In this document: positions 1-8,117 of the stretch, in pieces
Layout: each line of letters begins with the position of its first letter
How positions within the stretch are numbered: the stretch's first letter is position 1
Assembly (NCBI GenBank): GCA_049840395.1
Contig: JASGLD010000008.1
Coordinates: forward strand, 62,001-126,000
Source: CAILZL01 sp049840395
Lineage (GTDB): Bacteria; Pseudomonadota; Gammaproteobacteria; Steroidobacterales; Steroidobacteraceae
Direction: 5' to 3'
DNA: 64,000 bases
Notes under the pieces: model-generated
The model's database searches: none
What the model saw: only the letters and a program-made list of their open reading frames with translations
Told to the model about the DNA's origin: nothing
Translations under genes and position numbers: made by a program

Positions 1-255
1 GGCGGCAATACGCGCCTGTACGTTGCCCAGCACCTGCGATTGTTCGGCACACTGCAATTCCAGGCTGGCGCCGGTGGCGTCGGTAACTGCGCCGTCGAAC
101 TGCAATTCGCAACTTTGATCGGCCTGGCCGCTGAAGCTCCACTCACCGGCTGCCGGCGCTGCTTGGATGGCGCGCACCGGTGTTGCTACCGGCGCGCTGG
201 GATGGGCGGGCGCTACCGCCGCAGAGACCAACAGACTGAGAATCAAACCCTGCAT
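1..255 (-). CDS. Secreted protein, 3' part cut by window edge (possible AprI/Inh-type inhibitor)
   Basis: This is the first 85 codons of a minus-strand gene that continues beyond the left edge. The reading MQGLILSLLVSAAVAPAHP is a typical short signal peptide with an Ala-rich cleavage region. The mature part has the pattern GEWSFSG, then SCELQF, then LELQC, meaning a Trp followed by two Cys about 30 residues apart. That spacing recalls the AprI/Inh family of periplasmic metalloprotease inhibitors, but too little is visible to be sure. The start codon has only a weak GGGTG ribosome site. A palindrome and a CRP-like site lie just upstream. The secreted nature is well supported; the family is a guess. 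Confidence 0.55.
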   Translation of the reverse strand, partial: MQGLILSLLVSAAVAPAHPSAPVATPVRAIQAAPAAGEWSFSGQADQSCELQFDGAVTDATGASLELQCAEQSQVLGNVQARIAA

Positions 256-278
256 CAACACACCCGATCTTTTTTAGT

Positions 279-296
279 CTGCACCGTGCGGTGCAG
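279..296. promoter_or_regulatory. Perfect palindrome upstream of the first gene
   Basis: CTGCACC and GGTGCAG flank a 4-nt centre, giving a perfect 7-bp inverted repeat 23 nt upstream of the start codon at 255. The flanking A/T tract lies on the wrong side to make it an intrinsic terminator for the NRPS gene. An operator or a 5'-UTR hairpin of the secreted-protein gene is more likely. Confidence 0.4.
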
Positions 297-307
297 TTAG
301 ACAGGAG

Positions 308-323
308 TGTGATGCGGATCACG
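308..323. promoter_or_regulatory. CRP/Clp-like site
   Basis: TGTGA-N6-TCACG matches the CRP-family consensus TGTGA-N6-TCACA with one mismatch. It lies about 60 nt upstream of the start codon at 255, which fits activation of the secreted-protein gene by a CRP/Vfr/Clp-type regulator. It is a single site found by eye, so a chance match is possible. Confidence 0.4.
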
Positions 324-364
324 AAAATTGGGAAGTATTGAACCGACTCAATTTGTACTTATGT

Positions 365-3300
365 TTATAAGACAAAGGCTGAAGCAGCCCTTATGTCACA
401 AGATGCGGTTTGCGGTTTGCGCTCTATCTGCGCAGCAGAATCGTGCGCATCGTGCGCCACGATTCGACCGGCAATTTCTTCGGCCAGCCGCACATTGTTC
501 TGCGTGCTGAAGAACTCCAGATGCGATCCGGGCAGCGTGACGATGTCGATGGGTTGAGTCACGTATTCGTTCCAGCCGTACACCTCATTGGTGCGGCAAC
601 CGGGCCATTCCAAGGGAATCGCGGTCTTGAACAGCAACAGCTTGCTGCGCATGCGCTGCTTCGATTGATATCTATCGCGGGCACGCCACAAACCCGCAGC
701 GACTCGGCTCAAACGCTTGGCCATGGCCGGATCGATGTTCTCCGGCGACAGGCGCGGATCGTTTTCCAACCGTCCCAAACGACGCGACATATTCATCATG
801 CGTTCGCGCAGGTAACGGCGCTTACCCGGACCATCCAGCTTCAACCAATCGCTGACGTGCTTAACGAGACGCTGCCGCAACGGCAGTAACTGCGGATGAC
901 CCGGCGCGGGTCCATCGAAGGACACCACCAGCGGCACTTGACGCCCCATGCGCTCGAATTGAGTGGCCACTTCAAAAGCAATCATGGCGCCGAAACTATA
1001 ACCACCCAGTATCAACGGGCCGGACGGACATACCGAAACGATTTGTGTCGCATAAATCTGCGCCAGCTCTTCAATGCTGTGATCGACACTCTCGTTAACA
1101 TCATCGGCGCCCACCGCATGCACCACGTACACCGGTTGATCGCGTCCCAGTTGCTCGACCAGACCATTGAAGAAGAAACCATAGCCGCCCACACCGCAGA
1201 ACAGCACCAGCGGCGGTCGCGTGCCCATGGCATTCAAAGTGATCACATGCTTGAGGCCCTTATCGCTGGTCAGACCCTTCTGCACGCAACCGGCCAGTGC
1301 CGATAACGTCGGATACTCCAACACACGAGTTAACGGCAATTGGATGTTGAATTCGTGCTCGATCTCCAGCACCAACGACACGGCCAACAGCGAATCGCCA
1401 CCCAGCGTGAAGAAGTTATCGTTGGCGCCAACGCGCTCTTGCCGTAACAGCTGCTGCCAAATCGCCGCCATACGTTTCTCGACCACTGAACGCGGCGCTT
1501 CGTATTGATCCGTTTGCAGACTATCCGGTGCGGGCAATGCCTTTCTGTCCACCTTGCCATTCGCCGACAGCGGCATGGCCGGCAACATGATGATGCGCGA
1601 GGGCAGCATGAAATCCGGCAAGGTCTTGCTCAACTGCTGCTTGATGGCAGCCGCGTCGATGCTGACTCCGGCATGAGTAGTGACATAGGCCACCAACGCC
1701 TTGGCGTTGGAAACATCGGTAAAGGCCGTGCACAAAGCTTCGCGTACACCCGTAACATCCAGAATGGCTGCCTCGACTTCGCCCAGCTCGACACGGAAGC
1801 CGCGGATTTTCACTTGAAAATCGGCACGGCCCAAAAACTCCAGATTGCCATCGGCGAAGTAGCGAGCCAGATCGCCGGTCATATACATGCGCTCGCTCGG
1901 ACGGAAGGGATTGCTGACAAAGCGTTCGGCAGTCAATTCCTTGCGATTGAGATAGCCCTGCGCCAGACACACACCTGAAATATATAAATCGCCGGAGACA
2001 CCGGCAGGCACCGGCTTACGGCGTTTATCGAGCACATAGTACTGCGCATTCTGGATGGGACGACCATAGGGAATACTGGTCCAGCGCGAATCGAGTTCGC
2101 CGATGGCAAACCAGTTGGACCAGATGGCCGCTTCGGTGGCACCACCCAGGCTGATGACCTCGGCCGCAGGAAATGCCTTGCGCACCGCATCCGGCAAGGT
2201 GAGCGGAATCCAATCGCCACTCAACATCACCAGACGCAGATGCGTCCCACCTTGTGCAGGAAACAACGGCGCCAAACGTTGTAATGCCGCGGGCGCAGAA
2301 TCCCAGATAGTGATGCGTCGTTCGCTGATCAAGCGCACCAGTTCGCGCGGTTCACGCAATGACTCTGTGGTTGCCACCACTACCGTAGCGCCTGCACCCA
2401 ATACGCCGAAGACATCGTAAACAGATAGATCGAAGCACGGCGAAGTAACGAACAAGGCACGATCGCCGCGCTGCACATTGAAACTGCGCGACACCCACTC
2501 CAAGGTGTTGATCACCGCGTGATGCGTGAGGATCACACCCTTGGGTTTGCCGGTGCTGCCCGAAGTGTAAATCGCGTAACAAATATTGCCGGGTGTTGCG
2601 ACGGGCGCGGGACGCGTGCTGGATGCCTGCATCACCGTCACATCGGATAGAGACAGCATCGGACGATTGAACAAGGAGGCGAATGCCGACTCCGACACCA
2701 CCAGCGCAGCCTTGGTATCGTCCAGCATGAAATGAATGCGTTCGGCGGGATATTCGGGATCGATCGGCACATAGGCCGCACCGGACTTGGCCACGCCCAG
2801 CATGGCGACGATCAAATCGAAACCACGCGACAGACAGATGCCCACATAGGCGCCCGGGCCGGCACCGCGTTGCCGCAGCGCATTGGCGAGACGATTGGCA
2901 CGCTCTTCCAATGCTGCATAGGTCAGCGTTTGCTCATTCACTTCTACCGCCACCGCGTTGGGCGTGGCGTCGACGCTGGCTTCGAAGCATTGATGAATCA
3001 GCAGATGTTCGGTGAATCTGCCTGCGGTGTTATTCCAGCCGAACACGACTTGCTCGCGCTCAGCCACCGACAACACATCGACGTCACCCACCAGCGCAGC
3101 GCGGCATAAACTGTCGAGCGTGTTCAACAGATAGCCGCTGATACGCGCCGCCTGCTGCGCTTGAAAGCGACGACGATCGAATAGCAGCTTGAGTTCCAGC
3201 ACTTGCGCATCGCTGGCGATCACTGTCAGAGGCACGCTGGGTTGCTCATGCAATGTGCATTGCCGGTTCTGCCAGGCAGCATCCAGCTCACATAACGACT

Positions 3301-4396
3301 CATTCAATTCGCGATTGTCGTACATCAATAGCGATTCGAATAAAGGCAGGCCCGAACCGAATTCGCTCTGCGCCTGTACATCAATCAAAGGTGTTTGATC
3401 GTGCTCACGCTGCGCCAGCCAGCGCTTGCGAGTAGCGGATAATAATTCGCCAACGCTGTCTTGCTCGCGCACCGGCACCCGCACCGGCAGCGTGTTGATC
3501 AACAAGCCCACCATCGATTGTGCCGTACCGCCCAGCGCGGAGTATCGACACGAACGCGTCACGCCGAACAAGGCATCGGCATCGCCGGTCAGCCTCGACA
3601 GCATGATGGCCCACGCAGCCTGCAGCACGATGCTCACCGTGGTTTGATGCTGCTCCGCCAATGCGCGCAGTGCGACTCGCAATTCCGGTTGCACTACCGA
3701 GTGCAATTCACCATAGCCAAGCGCGGGCAGTGGCCGATTGACCGGCTCGGCAAAAGGCAGTGGCGTGGGCGCTTCCTTGCCCGCCAACATCGCTTTGAAG
3801 TAATCCAGACTATGCGTGTGATCGAGGCCACCGAACCACGATATGTAGTCCGCGTAGGTGGGTTCGGCCGTAACCGGTGGCGGCAATTGTCCTTGTTGCC
3901 GGGCGGCATAAGTGGCAAACACTTCATGCAGGATGCGCGCATACACCCGGCCGTCCAGCAGGATGTGATGAAAGGTCCAGTACAGTTGATAGCGGTTCTG
4001 GCCGAAGCTTTGGCCCAGCTCAGCCACCGTCACGCGCATCAGCGGCGCCACCGTGAAGTCGAAACCGCGCAGTCGATCCGACGTTAGAAAATTTGCATTC
4101 GATTGTTCGAAGTCAGCATCGCGCCAATCGAGCGATTCGAACGGCACACGCACATGGCTTTGTGTTTCCTGCTCGGGCTGCACCACACCACGCCAGCGAA
4201 AGCGGCTGCACAACGCGGGATAGCGATTCACCACTTCGGTCCAGGCTTGGGACAGCAGCGGCAGATCCAGCGCTTCGTCGATGGCTATCTGTACCTGCTC
4301 TATGTCGTAGCCCGCGCGTTCCGGAGCATCCACAGCGAGCAATCCCTGATAGAGCATGCCCAATTGCATGGGCGACAGCGGATAGACTCCCTGCAT
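365..4396 (-). CDS. Single-module non-ribosomal peptide synthetase, C-A-T-TE
   Basis: This 1343-residue protein is one complete NRPS module. A condensation domain occupies about residues 5-440, with the catalytic HHxxxDG motif at 143-149. An adenylation domain spans about 460-955: A3 YTSGSTGKPKG at 610-620, A4 FDLSVYD at 655, A7 TGD at 840, and the A10 lysine at about 948. A carrier domain has its phosphopantetheine Ser at 1002 in GGDS. A type I thioesterase starts at about 1060, with nucleophile Ser1134 in GYSFG. Aligned by eye to GrsA, the substrate-pocket residues read D-L-Y-D-M-S-L-I-W-K, close to the published cysteine code DLYNLSLIWK but with Asp for Asn. The module begins with a C domain and no other NRPS gene is visible, so it may condense an acyl or amino donor supplied in trans. 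The acyltransferase gene upstream on the same strand may be part of the unit. The product is unknown. Confidence 0.93.
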   Translation of the reverse strand: MQGVYPLSPMQLGMLYQGLLAVDAPERAGYDIEQVQIAIDEALDLPLLSQAWTEVVNRYPALCSRFRWRGVVQPEQETQSHVRVPFESLDWRDADFEQSNANFLTSDRLRGFDFTVAPLMRVTVAELGQSFGQNRYQLYWTFHHILLDGRVYARILHEVFATYAARQQGQLPPPVTAEPTYADYISWFGGLDHTHSLDYFKAMLAGKEAPTPLPFAEPVNRPLPALGYGELHSVVQPELRVALRALAEQHQTTVSIVLQAAWAIMLSRLTGDADALFGVTRSCRYSALGGTAQSMVGLLINTLPVRVPVREQDSVGELLSATRKRWLAQREHDQTPLIDVQAQSEFGSGLPLFESLLMYDNRELNESLCELDAAWQNRQCTLHEQPSVPLTVIASDAQVLELKLLFDRRRFQAQQAARISGYLLNTLDSLCRAALVGDVDVLSVAEREQVVFGWNNTAGRFTEHLLIHQCFEASVDATPNAVAVEVNEQTLTYAALEERANRLANALRQRGAGPGAYVGICLSRGFDLIVAMLGVAKSGAAYVPIDPEYPAERIHFMLDDTKAALVVSESAFASLFNRPMLSLSDVTVMQASSTRPAPVATPGNICYAIYTSGSTGKPKGVILTHHAVINTLEWVSRSFNVQRGDRALFVTSPCFDLSVYDVFGVLGAGATVVVATTESLREPRELVRLISERRITIWDSAPAALQRLAPLFPAQGGTHLRLVMLSGDWIPLTLPDAVRKAFPAAEVISLGGATEAAIWSNWFAIGELDSRWTSIPYGRPIQNAQYYVLDKRRKPVPAGVSGDLYISGVCLAQGYLNRKELTAERFVSNPFRPSERMYMTGDLARYFADGNLEFLGRADFQVKIRGFRVELGEVEAAILDVTGVREALCTAFTDVSNAKALVAYVTTHAGVSIDAAAIKQQLSKTLPDFMLPSRIIMLPAMPLSANGKVDRKALPAPDSLQTDQYEAPRSVVEKRMAAIWQQLLRQERVGANDNFFTLGGDSLLAVSLVLEIEHEFNIQLPLTRVLEYPTLSALAGCVQKGLTSDKGLKHVITLNAMGTRPPLVLFCGVGGYGFFFNGLVEQLGRDQPVYVVHAVGADDVNESVDHSIEELAQIYATQIVSVCPSGPLILGGYSFGAMIAFEVATQFERMGRQVPLVVSFDGPAPGHPQLLPLRQRLVKHVSDWLKLDGPGKRRYLRERMMNMSRRLGRLENDPRLSPENIDPAMAKRLSRVAAGLWRARDRYQSKQRMRSKLLLFKTAIPLEWPGCRTNEVYGWNEYVTQPIDIVTLPGSHLEFFSTQNNVRLAEEIAGRIVAHDAHDSAAQIERKPQTASCDIRAASAFVL

Positions 4397-4520
4397 GACG
4401 CGCGCGAACCTCGGCCAGATAGTTGTAATAAGCCCGAGCTTACTTAATTCGCCGCGCCTATACAGTCATGCAACGCACAGTTTTTTATGTTTTTACGTAT
4501 AAAACCCTTGCGTGTCAGTG

Positions 4521-5588
4521 TTATCCCACACGCGCTTGCAACGACACATCGCTGGCAGGCGGCTTGGCCGGCTCCAGACGAGCCCAGGCGGGTCGTCGAT
4601 ACAAGAAACCGAAACCAACGTAACGTGAATATTTGAACATCAATAGTGTGCCGCACACACTGATGAAGGTGAGCAGTAATGCTGCTGTACCTGGATCGAA
4701 CAGATTCACGACGCCCAGTTTTAATGCAACGCGCTGCACGACATAGTCGCCCAGATAGAGAACAATCGAAGTTGCGCCGATGTAACGCAATGGCTTGGTC
4801 CAGCTAACAGCGCTCAACAACACAGCGCAGAACACTACTGCCATCGCGCCGAAATAACCCTGCAGCAAACCTACGCCGGGCAAAATCGACCAGCCACGCG
4901 CTACGAATACTTGATTAAGCACAGCCCATGCGCACAAATAAGTGATCGCCAAACGTCGATGCGCGAACGCCCAGTCGGCCAACTGGAATACATACCTGGC
5001 GAACAGATAACCCGAATAGAAATAAACAAAGCGACGACAGAACTCATCGATCACCTGCCAACCGGTATCGATGCTCATCATCTGCAGAATTGCCGTTGCA
5101 CCCAAGGGCAACCACCAAGGCAAGGGCTTGCACAGCCGCACGATCAAGAAGTACAGCGCCAGGCTGTGAATGAACCACAGCGAACCACCCGGTTGAATGA
5201 AGGTGAGCAAGTAAGCCGGCAGCACTGTGGACCAGTCGCCGCCCGATGCATTCAATGCGGTCTTGATGCCGAACAGCACGAAGTGGATGCCGGTCCATAG
5301 CAAGTAGAAATACAGAAAGTGCACAACCTTCCGGTCGAGATAGGTCTTCCACGGACGGTCGATCACATTGCTGAGGAATAGACCTGCGATCAGAAAGAAG
5401 TCGGGCATGCGAAACGGTTTGGCGAAGGCCACCACGTAGCCGATCCAGCCCGTGTCGCCGCGCGCATCGCGCACTTCCGTGGCGGCATGCAGCATCAGCA
5501 CCATGAAGATGCAAATGCCCTTGGCGTAATCCACCCAGGGGATTCGTCCCTCGACCCTGCTCAGATTGCTCGAAGCGGCTTCACTCAT
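4521..5588 (-). CDS. Acyltransferase family 3 membrane protein
   Basis: This 355-residue polytopic membrane protein belongs to the acyltransferase-3 (OafA/fucose 4-O-acetylase-like) superfamily. Near the N terminus it carries the typical RIPWVDYAKGICIF segment followed by MLHA, whose His is the expected catalytic residue. About ten hydrophobic segments follow. The family transfers acyl groups, usually acetyl or succinyl, to sugars, lipids or antibiotics at the inner membrane. The gene lies 124 nt upstream of the NRPS on the same strand, so it could modify that product. This is inference from position only, and a surface-polysaccharide role is equally possible. Confidence 0.82.
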   Translation of the reverse strand: MSEAASSNLSRVEGRIPWVDYAKGICIFMVLMLHAATEVRDARGDTGWIGYVVAFAKPFRMPDFFLIAGLFLSNVIDRPWKTYLDRKVVHFLYFYLLWTGIHFVLFGIKTALNASGGDWSTVLPAYLLTFIQPGGSLWFIHSLALYFLIVRLCKPLPWWLPLGATAILQMMSIDTGWQVIDEFCRRFVYFYSGYLFARYVFQLADWAFAHRRLAITYLCAWAVLNQVFVARGWSILPGVGLLQGYFGAMAVVFCAVLLSAVSWTKPLRYIGATSIVLYLGDYVVQRVALKLGVVNLFDPGTAALLLTFISVCGTLLMFKYSRYVGFGFLYRRPAWARLEPAKPPASDVSLQARVG

Positions 5589-5733
5589 TCACTGCACTCC
5601 CCACGCTCAGGCCGTTCAGTTTCCAGTCAGTTCAGCGTAGCTGCAAGGGGTAAACAAGGACTTAGTGCTCAAGCGACGGCGATAAATGTTAGTTGATGGT
5701 GGTTTTAGCGATTAAGGAACATCTCGCTTTGTC

Positions 5734-5839
5734 GCCCCCACCCTAACCCCCCCGTAAACGGGGGAGGGAACAGAAGCGGGATCAGTTTCATCCCTCCTAC
5801 CCCCTCCCCCGTTCGACGGGGGAGGGTTGGGGTGGGGGC
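5734..5839. repeat. Family A REP-like element, two-hairpin form (copy 1)
   Basis: This G/C-tract element has outer arms GCCCCCACCCTAACCC and its complement, matching at 15 of 16 positions. It contains two internal hairpins, with cores CCCCCGTAAACGGGGG and CCCCCGTTCGACGGGGG. The same architecture recurs at 9611-9703, and a single-hairpin form lies at 44116-44154. The arrangement resembles paired REP elements (BIME). It lies in the 338-nt gap between the reductase gene and the acyltransferase gene; apart from this and the terminator at 5864, nothing else is recognisable in the gap. Confidence 0.85.
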
Positions 5840-5863
5840 AATACTGAGATGAAACACATGCAC

Positions 5864-5899
5864 AAAAAAATCGGGCGCAGCTCTTCGCACGCGCCCGAT
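5864..5899 (-). terminator. Rho-independent terminator of the cysH-cysG-cysK-reductase unit
   Basis: Read on the minus strand, a perfect 9-bp stem ATCGGGCGC / GCGCCCGAT with a 12-nt loop is followed directly by seven T. It lies 27 nt beyond the stop codon of the reductase gene. This is the clearest intrinsic terminator in the window. Confidence 0.9.
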
Positions 5900-5926
5900 C
5901 ACTTCAAGACTTCGAACAGCTAGTGA

Positions 5927-7003
5927 CTAGCTATGGCTATGCACGCCGCTCTCGCCTTCTTCCGACACACCCAGACGCTTGTGCATCAGCGGGCTGGTGG
6001 TGGTGTACTGCAGGTGCACCTTTTTACCGGGTTCCAGGTATTCCTTGATGGAGAACGCCGCCAGTGCGGCTTCATGGAAGCCGGACAGGATGAGCTTCTT
6101 CTTGCCTGGGTACGAGTTGATGTCGCCCACCGCATAGATGCCCGGAATGGTGGTCTGGAATTTCTCCGTGTCCACGTGAATGGTGCGCTTGTTGAGCTCG
6201 TAGCCCCATTCGGCAATCGGTCCCAGCTTGGGATGCAGACCGTAGAACACCAGCAGCTGATCGGCATCCACCGCACGCGTGACGCCATCGGCGCATTGCA
6301 CACGAATGCCCTTGAGCTGGTCGCCATCTTCGATGAGTTCCTTCACCTGACCGATCAAGATGTCGGCCTTGTGCTCATCGCGCAGCGCATTGAGCTTGTC
6401 CACCGTGGCTTGCGCACCGCGGAAGTCCGGACGACGGTGAATCAGGATCACACTGTTGGCGATGTCAGCCAACACCACCGCCCAATCCAGCGCGGAGTCG
6501 CCACCACCCAACACGACTACATCCTTGCCAGCGTATTGCTGCGGATCGCGCACGCGATATTGAATCTGACCGCCGTCGTACTTCTCAACATTAGGCACGG
6601 CCAGCTTGCGTGCTTCGAAGGCGCCCACGCCACCGGCCACAATCACTGCGCCCGCATCGAGCTGCGTGCCGGCACTGGTGCCCACCAGGAAACGACCGTT
6701 CTCCTGCTTCTGCACGGTTTGTACGGTCTGACCCAGGTGATATTGCGCACCGAAGGGCTTGATCTGTTCCAACAACAGATCGGTGAGTTGCTGACCGGTA
6801 CATACCGGCACAGCGGGAATGTCATAGATGGGCTTGTCGGGATACAACTCCACGCACTGGCCACCTACTTTAGCCAATGAATCCACCAAGTGAGCTTTCA
6901 AACCCAGCAGACCGAGCTCGAACACTTGGAACAGACCGCAGGGACCTGCGCCGACAATGACGACGTCAGTGCTGATCGGTGCAGTTGAAGTAGTTTCAGA
7001 CAT
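5927..7003 (-). CDS. Ferredoxin/flavodoxin-NADP+ reductase, thioredoxin-reductase-like type
   Basis: This is a 358-residue FAD flavoprotein. The FAD-binding motif GAGPCGLF is near residue 15, GGQC and the PDKPIYDIP segment lie at about 45-60, and the NADPH motif GGGDSALDWA is near 165. The C-terminal FAD motif GIYAVGDI and the long tail are typical of the TrxR-like ferredoxin-NADP reductases. The redox CxxC of true thioredoxin reductases is missing. The ATG at 7003 overlaps the end of cysK by 8 nt (ATGTCTGA), which indicates translational coupling. A longer upstream reading lies inside cysK and was rejected. The position suggests it supplies reducing power to sulfite reductase through ferredoxin; this is inference. 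Confidence 0.9.
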   Translation of the reverse strand: MSETTSTAPISTDVVIVGAGPCGLFQVFELGLLGLKAHLVDSLAKVGGQCVELYPDKPIYDIPAVPVCTGQQLTDLLLEQIKPFGAQYHLGQTVQTVQKQENGRFLVGTSAGTQLDAGAVIVAGGVGAFEARKLAVPNVEKYDGGQIQYRVRDPQQYAGKDVVVLGGGDSALDWAVVLADIANSVILIHRRPDFRGAQATVDKLNALRDEHKADILIGQVKELIEDGDQLKGIRVQCADGVTRAVDADQLLVFYGLHPKLGPIAEWGYELNKRTIHVDTEKFQTTIPGIYAVGDINSYPGKKKLILSGFHEAALAAFSIKEYLEPGKKVHLQYTTTSPLMHKRLGVSEEGESGVHSHS

Positions 7004-8045
7004 AGAGGACACGTTGAGACTCCGCATCGAGAAGTGAAGATGAAACCGGGCCGGCGGCGGCATCGAGATGTTTCTCGGCCAGCCACTGACGATTGAACAG
7101 GCGCGACTGATACTTGTGACCGCTGTCGCACAGAATGGTGACGATGGTATGACCCGGACCCAGCAACTTGGCCACCTGCACCGCGGCCGCCACATTCACG
7201 CCGCTGGTGCTGCCGAGGAACAGTCCTTCTTCGCGCAGCAAGCGATAGACCATATTGACGGTATCTTCGTCCTTGATGTGCAACGCACCGTCCAATGGCG
7301 AGCCTTCAAGATTGGCCGTAACGCGACCGATGCCGATGCCTTCGGTGATCGAGTTAGAACCCGTGGCTTTCAACTCACCGTTGTTGAACCAGTGATACAG
7401 CGAACTGCCCTGCGGATCGGCCAGATAGGTTTTTATCTTGGCGTTAAAGCTTTTCAAGGAACGCGACACACCGCCCAGCGTGCCACCGGTACCCGTTGAG
7501 CAGACGAAAGCATCGACCTTGCCGGCAGTCTGTTGCCAGATCTCTGGGCCGGTGCTGTCGATATGCGCCTGACGATTGGCGGTGTTATCAAACTGATTGG
7601 CCCAGATAGCATTGGGCAGATGCTTGGCCAAACGACCGGCCATGTGCTGGTATTGATTCGGGTTGGAATACGGCACCACAGGAATGGCCAGTACTTCCGC
7701 GCCCAACGTGCGCAGCGTCTGAAATTTTTCCGCCGACTGCGTATCCGGCATGGTGATCAGCAAGCGATAACCACGCGCATTGCACACATGCGCCAGACCA
7801 ATGCCGGTGTTACCGGCCGTGCCTTCCACCACGATACCGCCCGGCTTCAAGCTGCCATCGCGCTCGGCCGCATCAATAATCCACTTGGCGGCGCGATCTT
7901 TCACCGAACCACCGGGGTTCATGAATTCGGCCTTGCCAAGAATCTCGCAGCCGGTTTCGTCGCTCAAACGCCCGAGGCGGATCAACGGCGTGTTGCCGAT
8001 GGCATCGGCAAAACCAGCATCTATGTGTTGCTCAACTGAACTCAT
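6996..8045 (-). CDS. cysK: Cysteine synthase (O-acetylserine sulfhydrylase)
   Basis: This 349-residue fold-type II PLP enzyme makes cysteine from O-acetylserine and sulfide. The PLP lysine is in NPGGSVKDRAA (near residue 45). The substrate loop GTAGNTGIG follows at about 80, the phosphate-binding STGTGGTLGG loop near 190, and a C-terminal STSGVN segment is present. The ATG at 8045 (MSSVEQHID) is preferred over an upstream start at 8114 because the family begins here. Its 3' end overlaps the reductase start. A cystathionine beta-synthase-like activity is an alternative for this subgroup, but the cysG/cysH context favours cysteine synthesis. Confidence 0.9.
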   Translation of the reverse strand: MSSVEQHIDAGFADAIGNTPLIRLGRLSDETGCEILGKAEFMNPGGSVKDRAAKWIIDAAERDGSLKPGGIVVEGTAGNTGIGLAHVCNARGYRLLITMPDTQSAEKFQTLRTLGAEVLAIPVVPYSNPNQYQHMAGRLAKHLPNAIWANQFDNTANRQAHIDSTGPEIWQQTAGKVDAFVCSTGTGGTLGGVSRSLKSFNAKIKTYLADPQGSSLYHWFNNGELKATGSNSITEGIGIGRVTANLEGSPLDGALHIKDEDTVNMVYRLLREEGLFLGSTSGVNVAAAVQVAKLLGPGHTIVTILCDSGHKYQSRLFNRQWLAEKHLDAAAGPVSSSLLDAESQRVLYV

Positions 8046-8083
8046 GTAGTGGGTCCAATCCTTACTCTTAAAAATCCATCCGC

Positions 8084-8101
8084 TCTCCCGCAAGCGGGAG
8101 A
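8084..8101. repeat. Short hairpin between cysG and cysK
   Basis: TCTCCCGC-AA-GCGGGAGA is a perfect inverted repeat in the 72-nt cysG-cysK gap. Its core resembles the family A hairpins, so it may be a shortened member. There is no T tract to make it a convincing terminator. Confidence 0.5.
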
Positions 8102-8117
8102 TAAGGACAAACAAACC

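Noticed and set aside
365..4396. NRPS product exported by the permease array
   Set aside because: The two loci are 38 kb apart with housekeeping genes between them and no shared regulatory motif was seen.
5734..5839. CRISPR array or insertion-sequence ends at the G-rich repeats
   Set aside because: There are only two imperfect hairpins, no regularly spaced identical repeats, no spacers, no cas genes and no transposase frame.
7004..7195. N-terminal extension of the reductase up to 7195
   Set aside because: The extra 64 codons lie inside cysK in another frame and have no similarity to the family; the ATG at 7003 gives a normal N terminus.
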